From an uncultured Bacillota bacterium (GTDB lineage: Bacteria; Bacillota; Clostridia; Peptostreptococcales; Anaerovoracaceae): 5,554 nucleotides of DNA. Shown here piece after piece: positions 5,327 to 5,554 of the stretch. The notes under the pieces are model-generated. The model did not search any database. It saw nothing but the letters and a program-made list of their open reading frames with translations, and was not told the origin of the DNA. The translations under genes and the position numbers were made by a program. How positions within the stretch are numbered: the stretch's first letter is position 1; each line of letters begins with the position of its first letter. The stretch is from assembly GCA_946408315.1 (NCBI GenBank), contig CAMJRV010000191.1, positions 1 through 5,554 of the forward strand. The letters run 5' to 3'.

Positions 5327-5497
5327 TCATTCACTCTCCACTAAATATTTTTCATAGCTTTCCAGGTCTCTTCTATCTCCATCAAGTCCCTCTTCCGAAA
5401 GACTTCTGTTAAGCATTCCCATTTCCTCGTAACCGGCTTTCATTCCATTCACGGTTTCCAATGACAAGCCGTTTTCATTTTTCATAAAGTTAGACAT
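5327..5497 (-). CDS. Short MazE/EndoAI-like antitoxin lacking the DNA-binding domain
   Basis: This is a 56-residue protein directly upstream of mazF and the likely antitoxin of the pair. GAGGTGAG just before its ATG is a strong ribosome binding site, and its TGA ends one base before the mazF TTG. The middle part, [19 protein letters not shown] (21-39), matches the C-terminal toxin-binding segment of Bacillus EndoAI, which reads RRGYMEMGKINLNISSEAH. The acidic end [12 protein letters not shown] also fits the MazF-wrapping tail of such antitoxins. The N-terminal ribbon-helix-helix domain (about 45 residues in EndoAI) is absent: only about 20 residues precede the GYxEMG motif. Short antitoxins of this shape would neutralise MazF without repressing their own promoter. 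The assignment rests on motif and position, since overall similarity is low. Confidence 0.8.
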   Translation of the reverse strand: MSNFMKNENGLSLETVNGMKAGYEEMGMLNRSLSEEGLDGDRRDLESYEKYLVESE

Positions 5498-5553
5498 TTG
5501 CTCACCTCAAACAATTCCTGCGCAATCATGCTGCCGACAACAATAATACTTAT
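5482..5553 (-). CDS. Partial C-terminal end of an unidentified upstream gene
   Basis: One minus-strand frame is open from the window edge to a TGA ending at 5482. It encodes about 23 residues, starting with the hydrophobic [19 protein letters not shown]. If real it overlaps the antitoxin start by 16 bases. A second frame stops earlier, at 5507, just inside the antitoxin ribosome binding site, and would be Cys-rich and less protein-like. Which frame is used cannot be settled from so little sequence, and I do not recognise the product. In Bacillus the gene before the antitoxin is alanine racemase, but the visible residues do not look like its C-terminus. Confidence 0.35.
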   Translation of the reverse strand: MSIIVVGSMIAQELFEVSKCLTL

Positions 5554-5554
5554 C

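Noticed and set aside
5327..5553. Frameshifted N-terminal RHH domain of the antitoxin in the upstream frame
   Set aside because: The residues visible upstream do not resemble the EndoAI ribbon-helix-helix domain, and a strong ribosome binding site directly precedes the short ORF's own ATG.

Overview
The window looks like a piece of a Firmicutes chromosome, most likely Clostridia. Base composition is moderate. Ribosome binding sites are strong and GGAGG-like, and TTG or GTG starts occur. The core is the sepF-yggT-divIVA-lspA-rluD gene order typical of low-GC Gram-positives, and the EndoA/MazF toxin closely resembles that of Bacillus. I cannot name a species from sequence alone.

Almost everything is on the minus strand, so transcription runs from high to low coordinates. 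At the right edge is a partial reading frame of unknown product (5482-5553). It is followed by a tiny MazE-like antitoxin (5327-5497) and a MazF/EndoA ribonuclease (4975-5325). An 85-bp imperfect palindromic element (4878-4962) separates this toxin-antitoxin pair from the cell-division and envelope cluster. That cluster comprises sepF (4364-4861), yggT/ylmG (4074-4358), divIVA (3445-4011), lspA (2907-3404), an RluD-type pseudouridine synthase (1964-2902) and a flavin reductase-like protein (1333-1971). Gaps run from an 8-nt overlap to 62 nt, so it probably forms one operon. The ylmH gene usual between yggT and divIVA is missing, and the place usually held by ylmD/ylmE is taken by the toxin-antitoxin pair.

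A plus-strand unit faces the operon. It has a good sigma-A-type promoter (979-1007), a 50-residue zinc-ribbon protein (1085-1237) and an intrinsic terminator (1315-1346). The stem and U-tract of that terminator lie inside the 3' end of the flavin reductase gene and encode its odd basic Asn/Arg/Lys tail. Divergent from this unit, on the minus strand, is a monoacylglycerol-lipase-like alpha/beta hydrolase (41-904) with its own putative promoter.

Functionally, SepF tethers and bundles FtsZ at the membrane, YggT and DivIVA act in division-site and pole organisation, LspA matures lipoproteins and the RluD protein modifies 23S rRNA. The most notable points are the antitoxin reduced to its toxin-binding part, the palindromic element at the module junction, and the terminator that doubles as coding sequence. 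I found no CRISPR array, tRNA, rRNA, transposase or clearly novel multi-gene defence system.
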